Below are positions 20,208-28,460 of a stretch of 64,000 nucleotides of DNA, one piece after another (position 1 is the stretch's first letter; every line of letters begins with the position of its first letter). The stretch is from Opitutus sp. GAS368 (GTDB lineage: Bacteria > Verrucomicrobiota > Verrucomicrobiia > Opitutales > Opitutaceae). Under the pieces are notes generated by a model. That model made no database searches. It was not told the origin of the DNA and saw nothing but the letters and a program-made list of their open reading frames with translations. The stretch covers positions 2,450,291-2,514,290 of the forward strand of contig NZ_LT629735.1 in assembly GCF_900104925.1 (NCBI RefSeq), given 5' to 3'. Both the position numbers and the translations under genes were made by a program.

Positions 20208-21380
20208 ATGCTGCGGCGCGACAGGAATCGGCTTCGGGTGGCCCTTATCATCGAGACTTCCAACCGATATGGGCGCGACCTGTTGCATGGCGTGCATGAC
20301 TGGATTCGCGCCACCAACGGCACATGGTCCCTCCGCCTCACTGAGCAGATCCGGGGAGCCCCCTTGCCGGTGTGGCTGCGTGACTGGGAAGGCGACGGGA
20401 TCATTGCTCGGGTCGATACCGGCGAGATTGCGAGAGCGTTGCGGGACACCAAGCTGCCTGTGGTTGATGTCAGCGCCGAGCGGCTGGCCTCGGAATTCCC
20501 GCGCGTGAGCATTGATAATACCGCCGTGGCCAGGCTCGCCGCCGTCCACCTGCGACAGAAGCATCTCAAACATTTCGCCTATTGTGGCGACCACCGGCAT
20601 CTTTGGTCGCAGTTGCGCGGGCAGGCCTTTGCCCGGGTGCTGCGGGAAGGAGGGCTTACCTGTGCGGACTTTTCCCCGTCTTCCCGCGGAGACAGCAGCT
20701 GGGACCAGGAGATCGGCGCGATCGCGCTCTGGCTGATCACCCTGCCCAAACCGCTTGGACTATTCGCCTGCTATGACGCCCGGGCCCACCAGGTGATTGA
20801 GGCCTGTCACCGGGCCAAACTGGCGGTGCCTGAAGCAGTGGCCGTGCTGGGCGTGGACGACGACGAATTGATTTGCGAGATGTCCGATCCGCCGCTGAGC
20901 AGCGTATTGCCCAATGCCCGGCGCACGGGTTACGAAGCTGCGGAGATTCTCTCGCAGCTCATGAGCGGCCGGAAACGCCCGCGTGCCGTAACTCGCGAAA
21001 TCGAACCCGTGCGGGTTGTGGAGCGCAGGTCCACGGATGCCGTCGCGGTCGCGGACAAACATGTGGCCGCGGCTTTGCGTTATATCCGTGACCATTCGCA
21101 TCACGGGATTCGCGTCAAGGAGGTGCTTGGCGCCGTGCCGGTGTCCCGCACTTTGCTCGAGAGAAAATTTATTCATCAGCTGGGTGAATCGCCGCATCGT
21201 CTGATTAAGCGCCAGCAGATCGAACGCGTGCGGCAGCTTCTGGTGGAATCCGACCTGCCCATCGCCAGAATCGCCGACATGGCGGGCTTTGAATCGGCCA
21301 GCTATCTGAGTGCGGCCTTTAGGCGGGAAACCGGGGAGAGTCCGCGAATATATCGGGCAAGGTTCCGGGGCCGGACCTGA
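20208..21380 (+). CDS. xylR: XylR-type AraC-family transcriptional activator
   Basis: The 390-residue regulator has the XylR layout. Residues about 10-275 form a LacI/periplasmic-binding-like sensor ('VALIIETSNRYGRDLLHGV', 'SIDNTAVARLAAVHL', 'AVLGVDDDELICEMSDPPLSSV'). Residues 285-388 form a double helix-turn-helix of AraC type ('VSRTLLERKF', 'IARIADMAGFESASYLSAAFRRETGESP'). In known XylR proteins, xylose binds the sensor and the AraC domain contacts direct repeats. The gene is divergent from xylAB across 103 bp. The ATG at 20208 gives a start close to the sensor fold. Activation of xylAB by xylose is the likely role. Confidence 0.9.
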   Translation: MLRRDRNRLRVALIIETSNRYGRDLLHGVHDWIRATNGTWSLRLTEQIRGAPLPVWLRDWEGDGIIARVDTGEIARALRDTKLPVVDVSAERLASEFPRVSIDNTAVARLAAVHLRQKHLKHFAYCGDHRHLWSQLRGQAFARVLREGGLTCADFSPSSRGDSSWDQEIGAIALWLITLPKPLGLFACYDARAHQVIEACHRAKLAVPEAVAVLGVDDDELICEMSDPPLSSVLPNARRTGYEAAEILSQLMSGRKRPRAVTREIEPVRVVERRSTDAVAVADKHVAAALRYIRDHSHHGIRVKEVLGAVPVSRTLLERKFIHQLGESPHRLIKRQQIERVRQLLVESDLPIARIADMAGFESASYLSAAFRRETGESPRIYRARFRGRT

Positions 21381-21523
21381 CATTCCAGGCTGCGCCTGAT
21401 GGCAAGGCTGGCTGAATTGCCACGCGATCAGCAGTTGGCGGCATTCGCAGGCCTCAAAGAAAAAATTCCGAGAATAGCACTCCATGGCGTCGAAATATTC
21501 CGCAGCTTCAATGGCCTCTGAGC

Positions 21524-21565
21524 GTGCAACACTTCAAAGTGTTGCACACTCCTGCGAGTGTTTTT
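21524..21565. terminator. GTGCAACACTT palindrome overlapping a T-tailed hairpin
   Basis: The gap 21381-21692 between xylR and tRNA-Gln holds no credible gene. A near-perfect palindrome lies at 21524-21547 (11-bp stem GTGCAACACTT, two-base loop CA). It overlaps a second hairpin, ACACTC-ctgc-GAGTGT at 21546-21561, followed by TTTTT, which has the form of a plus-strand intrinsic terminator, perhaps for xylR. GTGCAACACTT occurs again at 21658-21668, close to the 3' end of the minus-strand tRNA. Confidence 0.5.
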
Positions 21566-21692
21566 CCCGCTCGCTGACATTAGCGATACAAAAAATCGGG
21601 ACCAGTGTTGCGCACCGCACTTCCCGATTCCGCTCTTCCTTCGCTTCTTACCGCAGTGTGCAACACTTGGCGGAATTTTTTGAAAATCTCGC

Positions 21693-21766
21693 TGGCTGCC
21701 CGACATGGATTCGAACCATGACTAGGTGAGTCAAAGTCACCTGTGCTACCATTACACCATCAGGCA
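21693..21766 (-). tRNA. tRNA-Gln (anticodon TTG)
   Basis: On the minus strand the acceptor stem TGCCTGA/TCGGGCA pairs over 7 bp with one G-T pair. The anticodon stem GGTGA/TCACC encloses the loop CTTTGAC, giving anticodon TTG (Gln, CAA codons). The T arm carries GGTTCGAATCC. The discriminator G and the CCA end (21693-21695 in reverse) are encoded. The length is 74 nt with a short variable loop, as normal for tRNA-Gln. Confidence 0.95.
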
Positions 21767-21867
21767 GTGAGAGCGGCCGAAAGAAGCCCTCTGCCCCGGG
21801 AGGGTCAAGGGTGGATATTTCACGGAGAGCTTGTCCAAAAGTCCCCGAATTGCGAGCCTCGGCGTCC

Positions 21868-22143
21868 ATGCCAGCCAAGCGGGCCTTCGTCTACATCGTG
21901 CGGTGTGCCGACCGCACCTTTTACATCGGCACGGCGAAGGATGTGCCAGCCCGGCTGGCGGTGCACAATGCCGGCAAGGGGGCCAAGTATACCAAGCCAC
22001 GCCTGCCAGTGCGCGTTGTTTTCCAGGAGGGGCCGATGAGCCTGACGCGGGCGCTGCAGCGCGAATACCAGCTGAAGCAATTGACGCGCCCGCAAAAACA
22101 GGCGCTCATCCGGGGTAAACTCAAGGTCAAGCGCCCCCGCTGA
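21868..22143 (+). CDS. GIY-YIG nuclease superfamily protein (UPF0213-like)
   Basis: The 91-residue protein from the ATG at 21868 is one GIY-YIG domain. 'FVYIVRCADRTFYIGTAKDVPARLAVHN' matches the two strands and the catalytic Arg of the family, and 'GKGAKYTKPRLPVRVV' is the conserved following block of the small UPF0213/YhbQ group. The second motif is YIG as usual and the first is YIV rather than GIY. These small stand-alone domains are thought to act in DNA processing, but a cellular role is rarely shown. The YdcF-like gene starts 5 bp after its stop, so the two are probably co-transcribed. Confidence 0.88.
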   Translation: MPAKRAFVYIVRCADRTFYIGTAKDVPARLAVHNAGKGAKYTKPRLPVRVVFQEGPMSLTRALQREYQLKQLTRPQKQALIRGKLKVKRPR

Positions 22144-22148
22144 CATCC

Positions 22149-22895
22149 ATGCTCTTCTTCAACAAACTCCTCCCGGTCTTCGTGCTGCCCGTCGGCATCG
22201 TCGCCCTGCTGGTGCTCTTCGCGCTGTGGCGCAAGAAGCGTTGGCCGGCGATGCTGGCGCTGGTCGTGCTTTACCTCGGCAGCATCCCGGTCGTTGGCAA
22301 CCGGCTGATGGGCTGGGTGGAGTCGCGCTACCCGGCCGTGCCGGTCGCGGCCGCCGGGCCGGCCGACGCGGTTGTGGTGCTCGGGGGCATCCTCGGCCCG
22401 CGGGTGGGGCCGGGGTTCGTGGCTAATTTCGACGAGACCTCCGAGCGCTTCGACGCCGGTGTGGTCCTGCTGCAGGCCGGCCGGGCGGAGCGGCTGGTCT
22501 TCACCGGGGCCCGGATGGCCTGGAAGGACTCCGAGTCGACCGAGGGCGACGAGCTAAAACGGATCGCCATCACCCGGGGCGTGCCGGGAGACAGGATCCT
22601 GGTGACAGACAGTGTCGCCAACACGGCGGACGAGGCGGCGAGAGTTGCGGCGCTCATGAAAAAACTGGGCTGGAAGCGCGTCATCCTGGTCACTAGCGGC
22701 TGGCACATGCCGCGCTCGGCCTACCAATTCAGGAAAGCCGGCGTGGATTGCCTGCCGTTCCCAGTGGATTTCCGCTACGATTCCGCGCGGGCGGTGCAGG
22801 CGATCGACTTCGTGCCGCGGGCCGAGGCCTGGCAGATGACGGAGACGGCGCTGCGCGAGAACTACGGCTACTGGTTCTACCGGCTCTTCCGCTGA
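22149..22895 (+). CDS. YdcF/ElyC family protein (DUF218), membrane-anchored
   Basis: The 248-residue protein has two N-terminal membrane segments (about 5-28 and 33-50) followed by a DUF218 domain: 'ADAVVVLGGILG', 'SERFDAGVVLLQAGRAERLVFTGA', 'ANTADEAARVAALMKK' and 'VILVTSGWHMPRSAYQFRKAGVD'. This order is that of ElyC/SanA/YdcF proteins, linked in other bacteria to cell-envelope biogenesis and lipid-carrier metabolism. The catalytic reaction is not established for the family. It follows the GIY-YIG gene by 5 bp, and its stop is one base from the end of the convergent mobA-like gene. Confidence 0.88.
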   Translation: MLFFNKLLPVFVLPVGIVALLVLFALWRKKRWPAMLALVVLYLGSIPVVGNRLMGWVESRYPAVPVAAAGPADAVVVLGGILGPRVGPGFVANFDETSERFDAGVVLLQAGRAERLVFTGARMAWKDSESTEGDELKRIAITRGVPGDRILVTDSVANTADEAARVAALMKKLGWKRVILVTSGWHMPRSAYQFRKAGVDCLPFPVDFRYDSARAVQAIDFVPRAEAWQMTETALRENYGYWFYRLFR

Positions 22896-22896
22896 A

Positions 22897-23511
22897 TCAC
22901 GGGGCGGACGACCCCGGATCGCGCAAAAACCGCGCGTAGTCGTCCGGCGTGTCGAGGTCCGTTGCGACGGGCAGGGGAACGGTGGCAACGGCGGCCCGCT
23001 GTTCCTGCAGGAGGTTGCGCGCGCCGGCCTCGCCCTCAAGCGCTAGCAGCCGGGGAAACCATTCCGCGGTGAACAGCACGGGGGGGCACAGCACGCCGCC
23101 GGCGAGCGAGGCGACGATGGTCCGGCCGGTTTGCCGCCGGGTGGCGATCAGCCGTCCCAGATGATCCGCCGGGCAATCCGGCTGGTCGGCGAGCGCCACA
23201 ATCACGGAGGTGGTCGCCGGCGCCGCATCCAGCAGCGCCTGCAGTCCCGTCCGCAGCGACGAGCCCATGCCGCGCGCCCAGCCGGCGTTCACGACGACCC
23301 GCAGCGGGAGACCGTCCAGGCACGGCGCGATTTCCGCGGCGTTCGCCCCGAGCACGACGGACACCGGCGACACCGGCGTGGCGAGAAGGTTTTCGGCGAC
23401 ATGGCGCAGCAGCGGCCGGCCGCCGACGGGCAGCAGCTGTTTCGGTCGCCCCATGCGCTTTGAGGCGCCGGCGGCGAGCAACAAGAGCGCGCACGAAAAA
23501 TCACCGGCCAT
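22897..23511 (-). CDS. MobA-like NTP transferase (probable Mo-cofactor cytidylyl/guanylyltransferase)
   Basis: The 204-residue protein starts at the ATG at 23511, overlapping the end of xdhC by 11 bp. It has the nucleotide-binding signature 'LLLAAGASKRMGRPKQLLP' and the metal/substrate segment 'VIVALADQPDCPADHL', then 'GVLCPPVLFTAEWFP' and 'DLDTPDDYARFL'. These are the marks of the MocA/MobA group that adds CMP or GMP to molybdopterin. Lying after xdhC in a Mo-cofactor operon makes the cytidylyltransferase role for xanthine-dehydrogenase-type enzymes the best guess. It is the last gene of the operon. Confidence 0.85.
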   Translation of the reverse strand: MAGDFSCALLLLAAGASKRMGRPKQLLPVGGRPLLRHVAENLLATPVSPVSVVLGANAAEIAPCLDGLPLRVVVNAGWARGMGSSLRTGLQALLDAAPATTSVIVALADQPDCPADHLGRLIATRRQTGRTIVASLAGGVLCPPVLFTAEWFPRLLALEGEAGARNLLQEQRAAVATVPLPVATDLDTPDDYARFLRDPGSSAP

Positions 23512-24505
23512 GGATGGAGCCCGGTCGGTCGCGCAGGTTGACCGGGGCGCGGCCAGAAAGCCGGCTGTGCATTTCCGCGAGGATGGCCAGCGCGACCGCC
23601 GCCGGCGTGTCGCCGCCGAGGTCGAGCCCCACCGGGGCGTGCAGCCGCGCCAGGACCTCGGGGCCGGCGGCCAAGCCCTCCTCCTGCAGTTGTGCAAGCA
23701 GCCGGTTGGTGCGTTTCCGCGGACCGAGGACCCCGAGGTAGGCGAGTGGCTGTGGCAACAGCGCGCGGAGAAACTGCAGGTCGTCGGTGTAGCGATGGGT
23801 CATCACCACGGCGAAGGTTTCTTCGCCGGGCGCAAGAAACTCCCCGACGTCCCACCGGGACACGGTCACTACCGCGTCGGCCCGGGGAAACCGCATGGCG
23901 GTGGCGTAAGCGGGGCGGGCATCGACGACGGTCACATGCCAGCCGGTCTCCTTCGCCAGGCGCACGAGCGGCTGGGCATCGTCGCCGGCCCCGAAGATGA
24001 CGAGCGGCGGCGGGGCCGACACCGTTTCACGGAAAATCCCAGCGTCGGCCGGTTCCCCGGGCAGTTCCCCGGCCACGCAGGTGCCGCGGGCTGCGCCGTT
24101 GGCCTCCCCGTGGACAACGGCCAGGGTGGTAGCACGCCGGGCCCGCAGGTTTTCCGACAGCGCGCCCACCCAGCGCGGCCGGGCGGCCGGCAGCGGCTCG
24201 ATGAAAATTCGCACCACCCCTTGGCAACCCAGGCCCACCCCCCATACGAGATCGTTTTCCGCCGTGGTGTCGTAGGTGGCGCACTCCGGCCGGCCGCTCG
24301 CGAGCACCCGCCCGGCCCGTTGCACCACGTCCTCCTCCAGGCAACCACCGCTGATCGAACCGAGGTGCGTGCCGTCGGCGAGCAGCAGCAGCCGCGCGCC
24401 GGGCCGCCGGTAGGACGAGCCCTCGACTTGCACCAAGGTGGCCAGGACCGCCGGCCGGCCGGGGGCCGCCGCGAGCGCCGCGAGAATCTGGGCGAGTTCC
24501 GGCAT
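23501..24505 (-). CDS. xdhC: XdhC/CoxI family molybdoenzyme maturation protein
   Basis: A 334-residue protein from the ATG at 24505. The N-terminal XdhC_CoxI domain reads 'ATLVQVEGSSYRRPGARLLL' and 'SISGGCLEEDVV'. The C-terminal Rossmann domain has 'PLVIFGAGDDAQPLVRLAKETGWHVTVVDARP' and 'FAVVMTHRYTDDLQFLRALL', ending with 'GLDLGGDTPAAVALAILAEMHSRLSGR'. XdhC proteins bind Mo-cofactor, help its sulfuration and hand it to xanthine-dehydrogenase-family enzymes. It starts 8 bp after the moaE-moeB fusion stop and overlaps the mobA-like gene. No molybdenum hydroxylase lies in the window, so its client must be encoded elsewhere. Confidence 0.9.
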   Translation of the reverse strand: MPELAQILAALAAAPGRPAVLATLVQVEGSSYRRPGARLLLLADGTHLGSISGGCLEEDVVQRAGRVLASGRPECATYDTTAENDLVWGVGLGCQGVVRIFIEPLPAARPRWVGALSENLRARRATTLAVVHGEANGAARGTCVAGELPGEPADAGIFRETVSAPPPLVIFGAGDDAQPLVRLAKETGWHVTVVDARPAYATAMRFPRADAVVTVSRWDVGEFLAPGEETFAVVMTHRYTDDLQFLRALLPQPLAYLGVLGPRKRTNRLLAQLQEEGLAAGPEVLARLHAPVGLDLGGDTPAAVALAILAEMHSRLSGRAPVNLRDRPGSIHGR

Positions 24506-24513
24506 GGGTGACG

Positions 24514-26016
24514 TCAGGTCGAGCGGGCGGGCGCCGGCGTGCCGGCGCCGGTTCGCGCATAAACCGCGGGCAGGCCCTCGGCGCGCAGCAGCCGGGCGAG
24601 CGCCGCGCTGCGCAATCCGTGCCGGCAGGCTAGCACCACCGGCTGACCGCCGGCGGCCAGTTCGCGCAATCGGGCGAGATCGTTGGCCGGCACCGCGAGC
24701 GCCGTCCCGTCCGTGGGCCCGGGTTCGCCCGGCTCGAGGAGATAAACGGACTGCGCCCGGGCCCCGAGTCTGGCCAGCCCGTCGGCGTCGATGAACACGG
24801 GTGAATCGGGCGCGTCCGCGGGCGCCGCGTCGGCGCGCAGCTGCTCGAGCCGGCCGCAGACGGGACAGCCGGGCCGCGCCGCGCGCCCAATGGCGAGCAG
24901 CGAGCCGTCGAGCAGGTTGACGAGCCGGGTCTGGTGCGGCGCCTCGCCCTCGTGACCGAGCAGGAGCTTCAGCGCCTCGGCGGCCTGCATCACCCCGAGC
25001 ACGCCCACGGCGGGAGCGAAGACCGGGCCGCCCGCGCAATTACCCGCGGTGTCCAGGTCTGCCGCGCCGCGGTCGGGCCACTGGCAATGGAGACAGCCGC
25101 CGTCGCCGCGGCGGAAGACGTCGAGCGTCCCCTCGAAACGGTGCACCGCGGCCGACACCAGCGGCACGCCCAGCGCGTGACAGGCGTCGTGCACCAGGAA
25201 ACGCGTGGCGAAATTGTCCGTGGCATCGAGCACCACGTCGTGCCCGGCGACGAGCGCGCGGGCGTTGCGCGCCGTGAACTCGGCGCCGTGCGCCGTCACC
25301 TCGATGGCCGGGTTGTGCAGTCGCAGGCGGACCGCGGCGGCCAGCGCCTTGGGGGCGCCGAGCTCGGCGGCGGTGAATAGGATCTGTCGGTGCAGGTTGG
25401 AAAGCTCGACCGTGCCTCCGTCCACGAGCGTGAGCCGGCCGACGCCGGCGCCGGCGAGGTAGAGCGCCGCGGGGCAGCCGAGCCCGCCGAGGCCGACCAC
25501 GAGCACGCGTGCGGCGGCCAGCTTCGCCTGGCCCTCCGCCCCGACCTCGGGCAGCGCCGCCTGGCGTGCATGGTAGTCACCGGCTGCCGGCCGCGCGGCG
25601 GCCTCGGCCGTGCAGTTCACCCACTCGGCGGCGCCGTCGGGATGATGCTCCTTCTTCCACACGGGCAGCCGGCGTTTGAGTTCCTCGATGACGTGCCGGC
25701 ACGCTGCAAAGGCGGTCTGCCGGTGCGCCGCCGCCACGCCGATCCACACGGCCAGCTCGCCGACGGCCAGCGAGCCGGTGCGGTGCACGCAGAGCACGTG
25801 CGCGCCGGGGTGGAGCTGCTCGGCCTCGGCCACGACAGCCGCGCCCTCGGCCAGCGCGAGGTCGTCGAAAGCCTCGTATTCGAGGTGCGTCACGGGCCGG
25901 CCGCGGTGGTGGTTGCGCACGCGGCCTTCGAAGACCACGTTCGCGCCGGCGTCAGGCCGGCCGAGCCGGGCCAGCAGCGCGGCGGGGTCGAGCGAGACGG
26001 CGGTCAGTTCAAACAT
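24514..26016 (-). CDS. MoaE / MoeB(ThiF) / rhodanese fusion for molybdopterin synthesis
   Basis: The 500-residue protein joins three enzymes. Residues 1-140 are MoaE, the large subunit of molybdopterin synthase ('VVFEGRVRNHHRGRPVTHLEYEAF', lysines in 'KRRLPVWKKEHH'). Residues 148-395 are a MoeB/ThiF adenylyltransferase: the ATP loop 'VVGLGGLGCPAALYLAGAGVG', 'DGGTVELSNLHRQ', and a Cys4 zinc site at 308/311 and 384/387. Residues 405-498 are a rhodanese-like domain with Cys464 in 'VVLACRHGLRS'. It would adenylate the MoaD C-terminus, load it with sulfur and use it to make molybdopterin. moaD lies 3 bp upstream. The fusion is complete, with all key motifs visible. Confidence 0.92.
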   Translation of the reverse strand: MFELTAVSLDPAALLARLGRPDAGANVVFEGRVRNHHRGRPVTHLEYEAFDDLALAEGAAVVAEAEQLHPGAHVLCVHRTGSLAVGELAVWIGVAAAHRQTAFAACRHVIEELKRRLPVWKKEHHPDGAAEWVNCTAEAAARPAAGDYHARQAALPEVGAEGQAKLAAARVLVVGLGGLGCPAALYLAGAGVGRLTLVDGGTVELSNLHRQILFTAAELGAPKALAAAVRLRLHNPAIEVTAHGAEFTARNARALVAGHDVVLDATDNFATRFLVHDACHALGVPLVSAAVHRFEGTLDVFRRGDGGCLHCQWPDRGAADLDTAGNCAGGPVFAPAVGVLGVMQAAEALKLLLGHEGEAPHQTRLVNLLDGSLLAIGRAARPGCPVCGRLEQLRADAAPADAPDSPVFIDADGLARLGARAQSVYLLEPGEPGPTDGTALAVPANDLARLRELAAGGQPVVLACRHGLRSAALARLLRAEGLPAVYARTGAGTPAPARST

Positions 26017-26019
26017 GGC

Positions 26020-26271
26020 TCAGCCTCCGGCCACGGGCGGGATGAAGACCACGTGGTCGCCCGCCTGCAGCGGCGTGTCCATCGCGGCATAGCGGGCGTT
26101 GACCGCGACGCGCACCAGCTCCGCCGGCAGGCTGAGCCCGCGGCTGGCCTGCAGTTCGCGGTAAAGCTCGGCGGGCGTGCGCGCGGCCGTGTCGAGCGCC
26201 AGCCGGGAACAGCCGGCCTGCTCGCGCAGAACCGCGAAAAACTGGAGCTGCAGGCGGCGCGGCGCGTTCAT
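26020..26271 (-). CDS. moaD: molybdopterin synthase small subunit MoaD
   Basis: The 83-residue ubiquitin-fold protein ends in the essential Gly-Gly ('VVFIPPVAGG'), which is adenylated and then thiocarboxylated to carry sulfur. 'LQFFAVLREQAGCSRLAL' is the usual first strand of MoaD, and 'VAVNARYAAMDTPLQAGDHVVFIPP' the last third. I chose the ATG at 26271 over a TTG two codons upstream. It sits 7 bp after moaA and 3 bp before the MoaE-MoeB-rhodanese fusion, its direct partners. Confidence 0.92.
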   Translation of the reverse strand: MNAPRRLQLQFFAVLREQAGCSRLALDTAARTPAELYRELQASRGLSLPAELVRVAVNARYAAMDTPLQAGDHVVFIPPVAGG

Positions 26272-26278
26272 GGGCAAC

Positions 26279-27259
26279 TCAGCCGCCGATTTCGGACATG
26301 CCGCGCGTGGCGGGGATGAGGTGTTGCTCGAGCCCGTGGCCCCACGGTTTCTCGAACACCGCCTGGCGGATGGCGACGGTGATCTCGTCGTCGCCCGCGC
26401 CGCCCCGCAGCAGCGGGCGGAGGTCGACCTCGTTGTCGCGCAGCAGGCAGAGCCGCAGCACCCCGTCGGCCGTGAGCCGGAGGCGGTTGCAATCGGCGCA
26501 GAACGGCTTCGTGACCGGGCTGATGAAGCCGAGGCAGCCGGGGGCGCCGGCGATGCGGTAGAGCCGCGCCTCGCCGTCGAGCCGGCCGTTGTTCACCAGC
26601 TCGAGCGGGCCGTAGGCGGCGGTGAGCACATCGCGCAGCTCGGCCTCGTCGACCATGCTGCGTTTCTGGAACTCGGCGTTGTTGCCGAACGGCATCTGCT
26701 CGATGAAGCGCACCTGCCACGGCTGATCCAGCGTGTAGCGGGCGAGGGCGACGACGTCCTCACGATCGTTGGTGCCGCGCGAAACGACGGCGTTGAGTTT
26801 AACGCGCAGGCCGGCCTGCGCCGCGGCGTCAAGCCCGGCGAGGACGGCGTCGAGTTTGCCCCAGCGCGTGATACGGCGGAATTTCTCCGGGTCGAGCGTG
26901 TCGAGGGAGATGTTGACGGAGCGCAGGCCGGCCTCGCGCAGCGGCGCGGCCAGCTTGTCCAGCAACACGCCGTTGGTGGTCAGGCCGACGGCCTCGATGC
27001 CCGGCGTCTGCGTGGCGTGGCGGACGAGGTCGACCAGTGACGAGCGCAGCGTGGGCTCGCCACCCGTGAAGCGGATCTTGCGGAAGCCGACCGCGCCGAA
27101 GAGGCCGATGAGCCGGCGCAGCTCGCCGTCCGAGAGCAGCTCGTCGCGGGGTCGGAACGTCATCTGCTCGGGCATGCAGTAGACGCACCGGAGATTGCAC
27201 GCATCCGTGAGCGAGATGCGGAGGTAGTCGATGTTGCGGTTGTAGCGGTCGAACGGCAT
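26279..27259 (-). CDS. moaA: GTP 3',8-cyclase MoaA
   Basis: The 326-residue radical SAM enzyme starts Mo-cofactor synthesis by cyclising GTP. The N-terminal [4Fe-4S] cluster is held by Cys21, Cys25 and Cys28 ('CNLRCVYC'). The C-terminal cluster that binds GTP is held by Cys254, Cys257 and Cys271 ('KPFCADCNRLRL', then 'RLCLL'). 'RFTGGEPTLRSSLVDLV' is the SAM-binding GGEP motif. The protein ends in Gly-Gly ('GMSEIGG'), needed for catalysis in MoaA. Its partner moaC is upstream in the same operon. Confidence 0.97.
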   Translation of the reverse strand: MPFDRYNRNIDYLRISLTDACNLRCVYCMPEQMTFRPRDELLSDGELRRLIGLFGAVGFRKIRFTGGEPTLRSSLVDLVRHATQTPGIEAVGLTTNGVLLDKLAAPLREAGLRSVNISLDTLDPEKFRRITRWGKLDAVLAGLDAAAQAGLRVKLNAVVSRGTNDREDVVALARYTLDQPWQVRFIEQMPFGNNAEFQKRSMVDEAELRDVLTAAYGPLELVNNGRLDGEARLYRIAGAPGCLGFISPVTKPFCADCNRLRLTADGVLRLCLLRDNEVDLRPLLRGGAGDDEITVAIRQAVFEKPWGHGLEQHLIPATRGMSEIGG

Positions 27260-27292
27260 GCGGCTGAACCCAACGGTAAACAGTAACCAGTC

Positions 27293-28459
27293 TCAGGCCA
27301 GCACAACCGGAAAACGCACTCCCGCGGCCCGGAGTGCGTAATAGCCCGCGACCCCGACGACGAGCCCGGTGAGATAACCCTGAGGCGCAAAGCAGCAAAG
27401 GAGCGCCACGACCGCCGCCAGCGCCAGTCCCGCGGGCGCCGTCCGCTGGTCGCGGAGCAGGAGCACCAGCACCGCTGCCTCGAAGAGAAGCACGGCGCCG
27501 AGAATCGCCGGGGGGAACGCGTGCGCCAGGGTGACAAACGCACCGCTGGCAAACAGCCCCGTGACGACCCACAAGGCGCCGTAGATGACGACCGCACCGC
27601 CCGTGCGCGCCCCCAGCGCGTAGTAGCCGGCGAGCCCGCCGCACCCGTGGCAGACCGGGATGCCGCCGAGCCATGGCGCCAGCAGGTTGAGCCCCGCGTA
27701 GGTCAGCCCGATGGTGCGCAAGGTGAACGCCCGGCCGGGAAACAGGTCGCGCACCGTCTGCTGCGTGGCGAAGAGTGAATTGGAGAGCGACAGCGGCAGC
27801 TGCGGCAGCACCAGCAGGGTCAGGGCGGCCGCCCACCGGTCCCACGGCCAGGGTGCCGGGCGCGGCACGACCACGCCGAGGCCGGAACCAACCGCGCCCC
27901 AGTCCACCCGATACACGGCGGCCCAGACCAGCGTCGCGCCGACGACGAGCAGCGCGCCGGGCAGCCGCGGGTGCTTGCGCATCAGCCCCAGCACCACAAG
28001 GGCGGCGATCGCGGCAATCCAGCCCCAGGCGCCGCCCTCGCGGGCCACCAGACCCGTGGCCGTGCGCGCGAGCGACAGGCCGAGCCCGGCCTGCACGCCC
28101 CGCACGACGCACAGCGGGATCACCCGGTTCAGCCAGTCAAGCGCCCCGCTGGCCGAAAGCCCGAGCATGAGGACGCCGATCATGAGACCCGCCAGCTGCA
28201 GCAAACCGCCTGGCGCCTGGCCGGCGATGACGACCACAGCCATGGCCTTCAGTGGTTGCACCGGCATGGGCAGGCCGTAGAGCAATCCCGTGGCGATCTG
28301 CGCGAGCCCGAACGCCACGAGCACACCCGCACCGTTGAGGTTCGAGGCCAGCAGCATGGCGACGATGATGGGCAGCGAGGTGCCGATGTCACCAAAGGCC
28401 CCGGCGAGTTCGCGGCGGTTGAACTGGAGGTTCAGCGACAAGTCCGGGAGCGGTGGCAA
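27293..28459 (-). CDS. MOT1/SulP-like molybdate transporter
   Basis: A 388-residue membrane protein with about 10 hydrophobic segments. 'ELAGAFGDIGTSLPIIVAML' near the N-terminus and 'GLLYGLPMPVQPLKAMAVVVIAG' following it are typical of the molybdate transporter MOT1 family, a branch of the sulfate permease superfamily. 'GIPVCHGCGGLAGYYALGARTGG' is the second conserved block. There is no STAS domain. Placement between moaA and mogA strongly supports molybdate as cargo. It lies one base after mogA and 33 bp before moaA. Confidence 0.88.
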   Translation of the reverse strand: MPPLPDLSLNLQFNRRELAGAFGDIGTSLPIIVAMLLASNLNGAGVLVAFGLAQIATGLLYGLPMPVQPLKAMAVVVIAGQAPGGLLQLAGLMIGVLMLGLSASGALDWLNRVIPLCVVRGVQAGLGLSLARTATGLVAREGGAWGWIAAIAALVVLGLMRKHPRLPGALLVVGATLVWAAVYRVDWGAVGSGLGVVVPRPAPWPWDRWAAALTLLVLPQLPLSLSNSLFATQQTVRDLFPGRAFTLRTIGLTYAGLNLLAPWLGGIPVCHGCGGLAGYYALGARTGGAVVIYGALWVVTGLFASGAFVTLAHAFPPAILGAVLLFEAAVLVLLLRDQRTAPAGLALAAVVALLCCFAPQGYLTGLVVGVAGYYALRAAGVRFPVVLA

Positions 28460-28460
28460 A

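Noticed and set aside
21484-21729. 81-residue plus-strand open frame ending in 'GCPTWIRTMTR'
   Set aside because: It reads through the antisense of tRNA-Gln and the palindromes; this ending is a common artefact of translated tRNA genes.
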